Shown here: positions 53,639 to 64,000 of the stretch, in pieces
Layout of the letters: the number at the start of each line of letters is the position of its first letter
How positions within the stretch are numbered: the first letter of the stretch is position 1
Assembly: GCF_027172205.1 (NCBI RefSeq)
Contig: NC_070614.1
Span: 41,903,001-41,967,000 of the forward strand
Length of the DNA stretch: 64,000 nucleotides
Source of the DNA: Podarcis raffonei
Taxonomy: Eukaryota > Chordata > Lepidosauria > Squamata > Lacertidae
Direction of reading: 5' to 3'
Notes under the pieces: generated by a model
Database searches by the model: none
Told to the model about the DNA's origin: nothing
What the model saw: the letters and a program-made list of their open reading frames with translations, nothing else
Made by a program: the position numbers and the translations under genes

Positions 53639-54170
53639 GTGACTTCTGTTTCAGTGTACAGTGGTACCTCGCAAGACGAATGCCTCGCAAGACGGAAAAC
53701 TCGCAAGACGAAAGGGTTTTTGGTTTTTTGAGTTGCTTCGCAAGACGAATTTCCCTATGGGCTTGCTTCGCAAGACGGAAACGTCTTGCAAGTTTGTTTC
53801 CTTTTTCTTAAAACCGTTAATACAGTTGCGACTTGACTTCGAAGAGCAACTCATAGCACGCGGTGTGGTAGCCTTTTTTGAGGTTTTTGAAGACTTTGGT
53901 GATTTTTGAAGCTTTTCCAAAACTTTTCCGAAACCGTGCTTCGCAAGACGAAAAAATCGCAAGACGAAAAAACTCGCGGAATGAATTAATTTCGTCTTGC
54001 GAGGCACCACTGTATCTGAAGAACGTGCATGCACACGAAAGCTCATACTAATAACTAACTTAGTTGGTCTCTAAGGTGCTACTGGAAGGATTTTTAAAAT
54101 TTTTTAATTTTATTTATCTTATTTTGTTTCGACTATGGCAGACCAACATAGCTACCTACCTGTAACTACA
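53639..54170 (+). repeat. interspersed repeat hosting a mariner-like element
   Basis: Second copy of the repeat at 46995-47560, split at TTTCAGTGTA by the element 53659-54012 and continuing with TATCTGAAGAACGTGC. Confidence 0.75.
53659..54012. mobile_element. 354-bp mariner-like element (CAGTGGTACCTCGCAAGACG)
   Basis: CAGTGGTACCTCGCAAGACG at left and CGTCTTGCGAGGCACCACTG at right, flanked by TA (53657-53658 and 54013-54014). The host repeat at ~47010 has TTTCAGTGTATCTGAAG uninterrupted, proving a TA duplication. The interior carries many CGCAAGACG units. No intact transposase. Confidence 0.92.
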
Positions 54171-54519
54171 GCTATTATGCATCTTCTTAAGGCACATAGT
54201 GATAAGGCACATAGCAACAGCCTTTCTTAGCAATGAGGAACTACAACACAGCAATGAGGCACTGCAATATGCTTTCCCGGAGCATGGTTACCACAAGCAA
54301 ACCCATTCCACTGGCATTTCCTTTATATACCTTATATAAAGACCTATTTTCTCATGCTGTTTATGTATGTTGATCATATCTAGAGTATTTACTTTCCTAG
54401 CACCTGACAGAAAGAAATCCTTTGGATGCTAATATGCAAATTTTGTGGTTTTCAGGGGACTTGGTAATAACCCTTTTCTCTATTTATCCGTATTCCATAG
54501 AAGGACAACTGCCCCACCC

Positions 54520-54609
54520 TTCAAGGGCTATATAAGAATGTAGGCAGCAGTTGGGGAGAGAGCCTTGCTTGTGCAGAAATATCCATCACTTGAAGGGAAC
54601 GGAACTTGG
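54520..54609 (+). promoter_or_regulatory. TATA promoter and noncoding exon 1 of the C-type lectin gene
   Basis: GGCTATATAAGAATG (54526-54540) supplies a TATA box. The leader exon ends GAACTTGG|GTAAGTTGGA (exon end 54609). It is 1.2 kb upstream of the lectin signal-peptide exon on the same strand. A homologous segment precedes RNase-3 at 33205-33299. Confidence 0.75.
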
Positions 54610-55265
54610 GTAAGTTGGATGTGACCACAAATTCACTTTTGACACTGTGGTCACTGATTTATATTTTGTTTGGGGGCTATCACTAGCAGTACACCCACCC
54701 GTCTACACCTTTCTGCCAGCAAAGTCCCCCCGAGTCCCCCCAGGGGATTTCCCTCTTCTAGTTCAATCCTAAATGGGATGGGGTGGTGCAAATTAGTGAG
54801 TTGTCTTCCACCTCCAAACATGGCTCCAGCCATGGCAGAAGTTATTTGTGGTTGAGGTGACTTACTAGTCATTGGCTCCATTGGGATGGGGGTATTCAAT
54901 ACACCATCTCTAGGCAGGTGTTGAAGAGGACCAAATCCTGGCACCTCTTTGACAAACAGTGAAACCTTTGATCCAGTGGATTGAAAGCCATCTTCATCCT
55001 GAGGACGTTCACTTTGGGGAATGAACAGTGGAAGTCTACCTCAGCTCACCAAACTATCCAAGCCCTTCTGCCATTAAAGTTCTAATTTGCCAGAAGATAG
55101 GCAACTCTGTTTCTTCTAAACCTCCTGCATGCACAGCAGAGATGAAACTGTTAGTATTACTCTGCTCATAATATAAAAGTGGATCAATATAAGTTCCCAC
55201 AGATACCATTCGCTTCAAGCAACTCTAGAAAGGTGGGTATTGAGGTAATATTATGCACACATAAG

Positions 55266-55612
55266 GTAAAGAGACCCCTGACCATTAGGTCCAGTCATGG
55301 CCGACTCTGGGGTTGCAGCTCTCATCTTGCTTTATTGGCCGAGGGAGCTGGCGTACAGCTTCCGGGTCATGTGGCCAGCATGACTAAGCCACTTCTGGCG
55401 AACCAGAGCAGCGCACGGAAACGCTGTTTACCTTCCCGCCAGAGCGCTACCTATTTATCTACTTGCACTTTGACGTGCTTTTGAACTGCTAGGTTGGCAG
55501 GAGCAGTGACCGAGCAATGGGAGCTCACCCCGTCGCAGGGATTGGAACCGCCGACCTTCTGATTGGCAAGTCCTAGGCTCTGTAGTTTAACCCACAGTGC
55601 CACCCGCTTTTC
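55266..55612 (-). mobile_element. SINE (Sauria-like), antisense, in lectin intron 1
   Basis: Begins AGGTAAAGAGACCCCTGACC and ends CCACAGTGCCACCCGC, near full length in reverse orientation. Confidence 0.8.
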
Positions 55613-55797
55613 TTTCTCTTTCCCTCTTCTTCCTCTAATCTTTCCACTTTTTGGAAGCTCAAATAAAGAAGAATTGTGATTTTAAATATAGAAAATATTT
55701 AAAACCCCTTCCTTCCATCATCACTTTGAATGAATGACCATCAACAAATAGACCAGCTGCACTTATGGTATGTTCCTTTTTCCCAAAGGTCAACAGG

Positions 55798-58056
55798 ATG
55801 ATGGGATTCACCATTAAGTTCAGCTTTTACCTTGGAATTCTGGTCTCCAGTTGTTTCTCAGGAGGTGAGCATAATACCAAATTACCCAGAAGTCTGCTTG
55901 GAGTTAAGCAGTCATTAAAAAGTACTTCTTATATTTTCAACAGAGAGTAGCCCAGCTCATGCTATTAAGACAAAGGAGCAGGATTTTCAAAACAGTACCT
56001 TTGAGTTTAAAATATTCAATGGAATCCCCAATTGTATTCACAAAGAGCAAGCTTCTTACTGCTTTGGTCCTCCCTTTCTACTTCTTTCTCCTCTCACCTT
56101 ACAGCCAAGGCCAGCTCCTGCCCCAGGGACTGGATGCAAAACCAGGGCAACTGCTATGCATATTTCGATTATAAGATGTCATGGTATGAAGCTGAGGTAA
56201 GAAGCATGCCTCACCTACCAAACAATAATTGTATGTATGTTTGTGAGATTCCTATCCGATTTCTGGTTCCCTTGGAGCTGCGGTTTCCAATTAGCTAAGT
56301 ACTGTGGACCCCCTGTTTTTCAAAAGTCAAGTCATGGACACCCTACTTTTGAAAAAATTGATATCTCTATTGTCGTTTCTGTTATGGGATTTCTGTATTG
56401 AATTTCTCCCTGATCTGTACTGGTGGAATATGATAATGCTGGCAAATCATCTTTAATTTCTTCTCCATTCTTAGATTGAGTGCCAAAGTTATGGCCGTGG
56501 GACTCATCTTGCCTCCATTCTCACTGAGAAAGAGGCAGCCTTGGTGGCCAAGCACATTGCCACATACCAGAAAAAACCAAGTCATGTCTGGATTGGGCTT
56601 CATGATCCCCGTGAGGTGAGTTGCCTTCACTTACTCAGGTCATTGTCACAGAGAAGTGAGCTCTTAGAATCATCATTCCATACGTATCTTGAAAATCACC
56701 CAGGATGAATCTCATACACTGCTTTTTTATTCTTTTCTATGGGGTTCCTTCTCTAATATTTCAACCATAACTGGCAATACCCATGATCTTCGCACTCCTC
56801 ATTACAAATGATTGCACAATCTATTCCATCTCTTTCATGCAGAATGGGCGTTGGAGGTGGGCTGATGAATCAACCTACAATTACCAAAACTGGTATCCAA
56901 ATCAGCCAGACAACTCAGACAACAAAGAGTATTGTGTGGAACTGCTATTTAGCACAGGTAAGGAAGCCATTTGCAGGGACTAATATAAAGAATTGACTAT
57001 ATTCTGTTCTCTTCATCAATTTCCAGGATTTCTACGGGGGGAATTGCTCAGTGGGTTAGAGCATGGTGCTGATAACCCCAAAGTTGCAGATTCAATCCCC
57101 GTATGGGACAGCTGCATATTCTTGTATTGCAGGGGGTTGGACTAGATGATCCACAGGGACCTTTCCAGCTCTACAGTTCTATGATCTCACTTTAAAACTA
57201 GAACCATCAAAATCAATGCAATCTGGGTAGACTCTAGCAGCTCAAAAGCATACCAGTGCAAGTAGATAAACAGGTACCACTGTGATGGGAAGCTAAATGG
57301 CATTTCTGTGCACTCTGGCTTCCATCACAGTGTCCCGTTGTGCCAGAAGCAGTTTAGACATGCTGCCTACATGACCCGGAAAGCTGTCTGTAGACAAACG
57401 TCGGCTCCCTCGGCCTGAAGAGAGATAAGCGCCACACCCCATAGTCACCTTTGACTGGGCTTAACCATCCAGGAGTCCTTTACCTTTACCTTTTACCTTT
57501 TGACTCCAAGTATGAGTTGGGTGGATGCAACCCTCAGCCTGGTGCTTCTCTGTTTCAAGGTTCACAATTCAATATATCTGTAGACCAGGCCAGCAGAGGT
57601 CCCATTGCCAGTCATTTAGGGTCACTTTCAATCACACCACAAGGTGAATGGTTTTTCTACAGTCAGTCTTCATACTTTGACTGCATGTGATTATCATCAC
57701 TTGCATATTTTATCCAGAAAACAGTGGTTGCCTCACACACTATGGTTTGGATCATCCCATCGTTTTTCTGCTATGTTTCTTTAAGAAATGCTTAGGCTTA
57801 AAGAGCACGTGACACTTTGAAGTGTTGTAGGTGAATGACCTATAAATTATTGGTCGGCTAGGAATCAAGCCTGCAATCTTAGTTCCAATTCCTTATTCCT
57901 ACTCTAAACTACATGCATTGGGGCAATAAATAATGGGGCAAGTAATTTTTGTTATGTCTTCAATTATAACTTTTGTCTTGAATTTTAGGTTTTCAGCAGT
58001 GGAATAATAGAGCCTGCAAGACTCCGAACAACTTCGTCTGCAAACAAGAACTCTGA
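55798..58056 (+). CDS. secreted C-type lectin (snake-venom-lectin/REG type), five coding exons
   Basis: The exons are 55798-55864, 56105-56196, 56475-56615, 56843-56957 and 57989-58056, with phases 1, 0, 0, 1 and GT/AG borders throughout. They join to 160 residues. There is a signal peptide (MMGFTIKFSFYLGILVSSC) and then one carbohydrate-recognition domain that fills the mature protein. It holds six cysteines: SCPRDW, GNCYAY, IECQSY, KEYCVEL, RACKTP, FVCKQ. Core motifs are KMSWYEAE, HLASILTEKE, VWIGLHDP and WADESTYNYQNW. The sugar/calcium loop reads QPD (PNQPDN), the galactose-type motif, with the following Glu in EYCVEL. The usual WND is WNN, so one Ca2+-ligand Asp is replaced. There is no transmembrane segment. 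Length and exon plan match soluble reptile lectins such as venom galactose-binding lectin. AATAAA lies at 58262-58267. It probably binds sugars outside the cell, with calcium dependence uncertain. Confidence 0.92.
57036..57186 (+). mobile_element. SINE with tRNA-Ile-like head and CR1-like tail, in lectin intron
   Basis: The head GGAATTGCTCAGTGGGTTAG with CTGATAA in the anticodon position and GCAGATTCAATCCCC as B box resembles tRNA-Ile(GAT). The body ends in GGTTGGACTAGATGATCC and CTCTACAGTTCTATGAT, the CR1 3' tail, so it was probably moved by CR1. Confidence 0.75.
57235..57510 (+). mobile_element. truncated Sauria-like SINE in lectin intron
   Basis: Begins at AAAGCATACCAGTGCAAGTAG within the SINE body and runs to CCTTTACCTTTACCTTTTACC. 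The tRNA-like head is missing. Confidence 0.75.
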
Positions 58057-58261
58057 AGGAGATGGTACTTCAGAACTATGTCTGCTAGGAAGTTGCCTTG
58101 ACATCAGATGCCTTTCTGATATCATTCCCTCCTCCCCCATCCCTCAACATAAATGTCCAGTTGTCAATCATCACTTTCAAAATAAACTTCCGTATAGAGA
58201 TTATCTTCAGTTTTCCCCTTTCCTTTGAAATATTTGTACAGATGCAGCACAGCATAACCTC

Positions 58262-58267
58262 AATAAA
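58262..58267 (+). promoter_or_regulatory. poly(A) signal of the lectin gene
   Basis: AATAAA about 205 bases after the lectin stop codon, the first canonical hexamer downstream. Confidence 0.8.
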
Positions 58268-58375
58268 CTTGCTTCCATGCATGTATTTCCTGGTGCACTG
58301 CTGTCCTTCTCTGTCCATCCATGCTTACAGCTCCCCCTCCAAGGCCACTAATCTCAAACAGTGGCCAGTGGCGTT

Positions 58376-58990
58376 GCAAGGGGGGGCAGGGAGCGGTGCA
58401 TCCTGGGTGCCATGTCTGGGGGGGGCAGAGTTCTTGGTGTGCTTTTTTCTTGGTATATGTCGGGGGGTGACAAGAAGGCACCCCGTGGGGTGCTCGACCC
58501 GCTGCCCCTGGGCGCGGCTGTGCAAGCAGCCATTGCGCCGCTGCAGCCGCATGTGGAGGATCCTCCATTCACGGCTGCAGCTGTGAGTAGAGGATCCCGC
58601 CACCGTCCATACGGCGTTCGAGCGGCGCCAGCAGCAAACCGCTACGTACAACGCATGTGCTGTACGTAGCGACGCCACACATGCGCTGTACATAGTGGTT
58701 TGCCGCCGGCGCCACCCGAGCACTGTACAGACAGCACTGGGATCCCTCCGTTGCTGCTACAGCCGCAAGCAGAGAATCCCACCACCGTCCGTACAGCACT
58801 CAGGCAGCACCGGCGGCAAACTGCTACGTACAACGCATGTGCGGTGTTGCATGCATGCACTGTACGTAGTGACGCCGCACATGTGCCTTATGAAGCGACG
58901 CCATGCGTACGTCGTACATAGCGGTGCAACGCGTGCCCAGCCAGCGGTTTCCCCCGCCCCGGGTGTTGATTAGCCTTCATTCGCCCCTGG
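58376..58990. mobile_element. GC-rich DNA transposon-like element, copy 3, internally repetitive
   Basis: Begins CAGTGGCGTTGCAAGGGG and ends in CCCCGGGTGTTG with ATTCGCCCCTG. The interior repeats a ~65-base unit (GGCAAACCGCTACGTACAAC, ACGCATGTGCGG-type motifs) in both orientations, making TACGTA-centred palindromes. The many overlapping open frames are due to high GC. Confidence 0.6.
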
Positions 58991-60020
58991 TGGGGGCAAT
59001 CCTTAAAATTCCTCCCCAGGGAAGGGAGAGAACTATACCCAAACAGGGGCATCCTAGCACTAAAAATTGCAAGATCACATGCTACCTAACCCCTGCAATG
59101 TTGTGGGATGCTAGACCAATTTCCAGCATGCCAAAAGAAGGCTCAAGACAACAAGATGGGTAACAGCTAATCAATGTAATTAAACCAAATTAATAGAACC
59201 AATTAGTTCTGGCCAGATGACCTGGATTAATGGATCTAAACACTCCCATTTCTTGAGCCAACTGCCAGAGTCATGCTTTGGTCACGCAGCAAGGTTCAGG
59301 GAAACTTCTCCGTCCCCCATGTGCCACTATGTGCACCCAGTGTATGGGCCCAGCATTCACACTGTGGCTCAGCTGGCTGACATTCATCCCAGTGTGCCTT
59401 GCAAGAAAGAATCCTGGTCCAATTTCTCAACCCTCATCTCTATATTTGTCTTTTTAACTACCCAAGAGTTCAGAGTCTCTCCCTTTGTTTCCTTAATGGA
59501 CCATTACCTAACCTGGTAATTCCAAAAATCTGCCTGGAACAAATTTAAGAATTTGCTTAAAAATTAACTCTAGTATATTAGATCTGTGTGTCTTCTGTTC
59601 ACCTATTCAAATCCACTATCTGCAGTGACCATGTTCTGTCCCAATAGCTCTGATGGCATTGTACATCATACCTTTAGCTCAGGTTTGGTATCCTGAAATG
59701 AAAACAAGTAGAAGGTCCCAGGACAGTAGTATCCATGGAACAGATCATTGTTCTTCACCGTTTGTCCCCAGAAGTTGTTGGAATACAATGCTCTTCATCC
59801 CCAGAAAGCATTGGCAGCAGCCAGAGATGATGGGAGTTGCCGTCCAATAATATCAGGAGACCTAATGCAAAAGATCCCTAGGCCGCTGTGGGGACAGACA
59901 AAAATCACATGTGGGGTAGCATTGAGGGAGGCAGAAGAAGAAAAGAGATATCTGGTCTGCTGTTATGACGGAGTGTTTAACCATCCAGGTTACAGTGAAG
60001 GGATATTGCTCAGTAGCAAA
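58991..60020. other. gene-free stretch
   Basis: No exon, RNA gene or bounded repeat recognised. A hAT-like phrase (GTTGTTGGAATACAATGCTC and GATGATGGGAGTTGCCGTCC) is near 59770-59845. Confidence 0.45.
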
Positions 60021-60118
60021 GCGCACAATAATAATAATTTATTATTTATATGACGCCCATCTGACTGGATTGCCCCAACCACTCTCAGCTTCAGATACAT
60101 AAGGACAAAGTTTAATTA

Positions 60119-60359
60119 CAGTGGTACCTCTAGTTATGAACTTAATTCATTCTGGAGGTCCGTTCTTAACCTGAAACTGTTCTTAACTAGAGGCGTGCTT
60201 TCGCTAATGGGGCCTCTTGCTGCTTCTGTGCTGCTGGCACATGATTTCTGTTCTCACCCTGGGGGAAAGTTCTCAATTCGAGGTAACTCTTCCAGGTTAG
60301 CAGAGTTTGTAACCTGAAGCATTTGTAACCTGAGGCATTTGTAACTCAAAGTATGACTG
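60119..60359 (+). mobile_element. mariner-like MITE, diverged copy
   Basis: CAGTGGTACCTCTAGTTATG to AAAGTATGACTG between TA pairs (60117-60118 and 60360-60361). More decayed than the other copies. Confidence 0.8.
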
Positions 60360-60499
60360 TACTAACATCTGAAGTTAATGAAGCTCAAGTTGCATGGGAG
60401 AAAGACCCCTTTGGTGTGCCATGGAGCATAAATGCTATTCAGAGTAGACAGTTGTTGGATAGAAGGGCGAATGGTCTGAATCAGAAGAAGGGATATGTA

Positions 60500-60580
60500 C
60501 ATTATTTTATTATTTTTATTTATTGAGTTTATATACCACCCTATACCCAGAGGTCTCAGGGTGGTTCACAGAAAACAAGC
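60500..60580 (-). repeat. LINE 3' tail fragment
   Basis: TTATTTATTGAGTTTATATACCACCC with AGGTCTCAGGGTGGTTCACA resembles an antisense LINE tail. Confidence 0.5.
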
Positions 60581-61014
60581 CTCTTTTTTACCCTGCACTT
60601 GTGTCAAATTCTCTCCATACAGAAAGTTATGCCCACTGTCCAAGGCACTGCTTCACAAGGGAGAAGATCTTGGGCTATAGCAGAAATCTCATTAGCATAA
60701 TAACTTTGCTTGTTCTGAGACCTGAGGACCTAAGCAAAACAAATATCTCACCCTGTAATTTTTATAATTATTGATCAGCATCACTACTTTTAAATGTCCC
60801 ATGGCAAATCAGATGCCAGGCACAATATAAGCCACAGAAACAGCCCTTTCCAAATGTGACGGTCCTGTGTTGTAGTCTATATAGGTGCCTGTCCTATCAA
60901 CTTACATGAATCCAGTTAGGGAGGTAGATTTGAGGCAGGTACATGCCTCCATGGAGCCAAGTTTCCTTATAACTTCAGCCAAGACTGAAATGCTGTTAGT
61001 GACTATAGGTAAAC

Positions 61015-63597
61015 ATGATGGCTTCCAGTTCAGCCCAAGAATGGTTAGTGCGCCACCTGCTTTTCCTGCTGTTGCTGATGCATTGTTCTTCTAGCAAGAT
61101 TTTGAGCTATTGCAGATTGGAAAAAACAATTCAAACCAATTCATATGGTCCTCCAGCAGACATGATCATCGGTGAATTCATATCCATTACCCTAGCAAAC
61201 TTCAAAATGCAGAAATTTATGGAGAACCCACAATCCTCTGCATTATCTGCTCAGTAAGTAGTTACTTAGTAAGTCATTCTCAGTAAGTAGTTAGGGACGC
61301 AGTGGTGCTGTGGTCTACACCACTGAGCCTAGGGCTTGCCGATTGGAAGGTCAGTCCCGTTGCTCCGTCCCAGCTCCTGCCAACCTAGCAGTTCGAAAGC
61401 ATGTCAACGTGCAAGTAGATAATAGGTAACACTCCGGCGGGAAGGTAAATGGTGTTTCCATGTGCTGCTCTGGTTTCGCCAGAAGCAGCTTAGTCATGCT
61501 GGCCACATGACCCGCAAAAACTGTCTGTGGACAAACGCCAGCCCCGTCGGCCAGTAAAGCGAGATAAGCGCTGCAACCCCAGAGTCGTTCACGACTGGAC
61601 TTAACTGTCAGGGGTCCTTTATCTTTACTTTTTTAAGTAGTTACTTATTGATTGGGAAATTTTCTGTTGGGTCCACTGATTACTCATGACGTGATGAAAT
61701 AAACGACTTTATCGGCTTCTGTCTTGGTTCTCCTGTCAGCCTTCACAGGGCACATTCAGATTTTTGTCCCACCACTTGAGTTAGCAGAAATAAACATCAT
61801 CAGTCTAAGGCACCATATGCAACCTAATCAAATCCCTCTACACCACAATGTTAACAATATTTTTCAGAGTTGTCTTTCAGGTAGGATATTCATTCTTGTG
61901 AAAAGAATTAAGAAGTACATATTCATAGTCCTACAATACAAATTTGGACTTGCTTGAAATGCTATTCTACTCCCCCCCCCTGCAGTTAATTGTGGTGTTT
62001 CTGTATTGCTACACTGAAGTGGAACTACCTACAACTTGATATTCTTTTAGATGATACCAAAAAATCACCTTTTCATTTTGAGTCTGATAAACTGCAATTC
62101 CCTCCTTTTCCCTCAAAGAGCAAAGCCCAGCAGTAGGGACACATTAACTTGAAAACAAGTTCCTTCATTGTGTTCAGTGGGAACAGGGCCAGAATCCTGT
62201 AGAAATCCATGGGGATTCCAAAGTGCTTAAGTGTGGCTACTAGATTGCCCCTGCTTTTTGCCCATATGAGCCCCATCCACAACCCAGCTGAAGTTTTCAA
62301 ACTACTTCAACCCATAGATGTTGCAGCCCATCCCTGTGCCAAAATTTTCTTGCAAGTAAGCCTTGTTCAGTTCCATGGGCTTTGCTCCACACCCCAAACA
62401 TGCATCAGCTTTTAGCCTGACAGGGCAAATCTAGGCTTACCTACTCGAAGTAATCACCACTGAGGTTAGTGATGTTTATTCCCAGGTAAGTGGCTGCAGC
62501 CATATTGCAGCTTAAATCAGATTTGCGTGAAAGGCAGTTCCACAGAGCCCAATGGGATGCTTCCTCTCAAATATTTGGGATCAAGGAGAGCTTTCCTTAA
62601 CACATGTTTACATGGGAATAAGCAATTTCCGATGGAAGGTTGTGTGATCACACCCTATAATCCCTTGCACGATTATATGGGAAGCGAATCCCTTTGAATA
62701 AAAAAAGAAGAGGAAGGTTTTGCTTCCCAAGTTGTTTTTAGGGTTTTTTAAAAAAGGAAAGCATATCTATAAGGCTTAGATCCAAGGGCTGCTAAAAAGG
62801 CATTGTGTGTTAAAGCACACTGTTATACTAAAGAGTTGTTTCCCAGGTCGAATTGAGAACACATTCCCATGAATACTTCATGGTTCAGAAATGGAAGGGA
62901 GGTGGTGGACAAAGCAAAGCAAAGGGAGTGTTGGGAACATGCAATCTAATTTACTCAGTATTAAATCCCACTGTGTTGGTGATTTTGACACTAGTTAAGT
63001 GGGGAAAGAATTAGAGCCTGACTGAACTTGGCAGGTTAACTGCTTTTTGTTTCTGAGTTTCCAATATCCAACCCCACCAATTCATCCACAGCACAGCAAT
63101 GGATCTCTTTGAATCTACTATTTCCATACTGAACATCTAATCATAATATCTTAGGAGACTGCTGTAGTATCATTAGTTTGAATGAAATGTTCTTGTCCTG
63201 TAGGCTGAAACACCCAAGTTAAAGACATGCATGAATCAAAATGAATACTTCAACACAGTTGTTTCTCTACTGTCATGTTTGCAGTCATTCTTTGTCTCAT
63301 TGCAGAGTCCTCCCAAAAAACTACCAGCATGTTCTTGCTTTCATCTTTGCTATGCAAGAGATCAACAAGAATGCCAAATTCTTATCCAACATCACACTGG
63401 GATCAACATTTTATGAAAATGCTTTTAATCCTTTACAAACTTGTTGGAACACTCTTGCTCTTCTTTTCATGGGACAACAAAATCCCCCCAATTACCACTG
63501 TAATGGGGAAGATAGATTAATTGCCGTCGTTGGAGGGCTCACCTCCCAAAACTCCATTCAGATGGCGAATATATTAAACACCTACAAGATTCCACAG
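61015..63597 (+). CDS. vomeronasal type-2 receptor (V2R), first two coding exons, runs off the window
   Basis: Exon 1 (61015-61253) encodes a signal peptide (VRHLLFLLLLMHCSSSK) and the V2R N-terminus with PADMIIGEFISIT, the PGDLIIGG-type motif. Exon 2 (63306-63597) encodes the start of the ligand-binding Venus-flytrap domain: VLPKNYQHVLAFIFAMQEIN, FLSNITLGSTFYENAF, RLIAVVGGLTSQNS, and an ILNTYKIPQ end. Joining CA (exon 1) to A (exon 2) makes Gln, and the frame stays open. The exon 2 donor is CAG|GTATGTG, phase 0. Later extracellular and seven-transmembrane exons must lie to the right. V2Rs are family C GPCRs of vomeronasal neurons that detect peptide or protein cues and form large clusters in squamates. 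No disabling lesion is visible in these two exons. The start could also be the next ATG at 61018. Confidence 0.9.
61283..61645 (+). mobile_element. Sauria-like SINE in V2R intron 1
   Basis: AAGTAGTTA precedes GGGACGCAGTGGTGCTGTGG and recurs after the (TTTATC/TTTACT) tail, indicating a ~9-bp duplication. Sense orientation, near full length. Confidence 0.75.
61646..63305. other. V2R intron 1, no other features
   Basis: Moderately AT-rich sequence without further exons or clearly bounded repeats. A C-run lies at 61971-61980. Confidence 0.5.
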
Positions 63598-64000
63598 GTA
63601 TGTGTGTAGATACATAGATACAACCACAAGGCCAGACATACACAGAAAACCTCAAAAAGCATCCAGGTTAGCTTTCAATCCCATTACATTATGTTTTCTA
63701 CACTTATGTCCTACGTTAGACTTGGTATGGGTACATGATTATGTTAAAGCCTCCTAGCTATGTGTTGCCAACACTGCCGTCTCAAGTAGCATTGGGATTT
63801 GGGGGGTGGGGATAAACCCATAATCCAAGCTCTGGTTCTTCCAAACCTGGCCATGCCACAAATCATATAATCATAGGAGCATCCAGCTTCCTGCTTAGAA
63901 ACTTCTCCTAGTTTGAGACTTAATAATGCCAGGGGTGTATACTTAGAAAAGTAAGACCAGGTGGTTAACCACCACAATAACAAAGTCTTTTTAATATGAA
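63598..64000. other. start of V2R intron 2
   Basis: No V2R exon 3 is seen before the window ends. Confidence 0.6.

Noticed and set aside
58325-58973. Many 70-130-residue open frames on both strands
   Set aside because: Same reason: an internally repetitive, CpG-rich element in which nearly all frames are open.

Overview
This window is vertebrate nuclear DNA, most likely from a squamate reptile (a lizard). The genes have introns with consensus splice sites, AATAAA poly(A) signals and TATA promoters. The repeats are lizard-type: tRNA-derived SINEs ending in (ACCTTT)n, CR1, L2 and L1 LINEs, hAT and Tc1/mariner-like miniature elements. The species cannot be fixed from the sequence; a lacertid-like lizard is only a guess.

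Layout. (1) 5.4-6.1 kb: a secreted RNase A-superfamily gene (RNase-1). (2) 7.5-22 kb: a tandem array of one decayed and two intact genes for a 343-residue leaderless protein with four ~43-residue repeats and a C-terminal domain patterned like aerolysin/natterin-type pore-forming proteins. Each intact copy has its own TATA promoter, a noncoding first exon, a single coding exon and a poly(A) signal. (3) 24.3-41.3 kb: three more RNase A-superfamily genes, all on the plus strand. RNase-2 and RNase-4 share a duplicated promoter block. RNase-3 is extremely arginine-rich, and its nearest upstream first exon resembles that of the lectin gene. (4) 54.5-58.3 kb: a six-exon secreted C-type lectin of the venom-lectin/REG type with a QPD sugar motif. 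(5) 61.0-64 kb: the first two coding exons of a vomeronasal type-2 receptor (V2R) that runs off the right edge.

Most of the rest is transposon-derived. Several insertions are dated relative to the gene duplications, because the paralogous locus or a second repeat copy preserves the empty site. Notable ones are a mariner-like element that splits the pseudogene at a TA, an 8-bp-TSD hAT element and a 70-bp hairpin element in one 3' UTR, nested L1s, a solo LTR, and a chimeric retroposon with a tRNA-Lys-like head on a SINE body.

Reading of the locus. It is a cluster of secreted or putatively membrane-active defence-type proteins (small cationic RNases, an aerolysin-like pair, a soluble lectin) beside a chemosensory receptor. 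All expressed genes lie on the plus strand and all four RNases have their coding region in one exon behind a 5'-UTR splice acceptor, an arrangement that would make promoter exchange between neighbours easy. The strongest candidates for something undescribed are the repeat-plus-aerolysin-like gene array, the lectin-type leader exon upstream of RNase-3, and the tRNA-Lys/SINE chimera.
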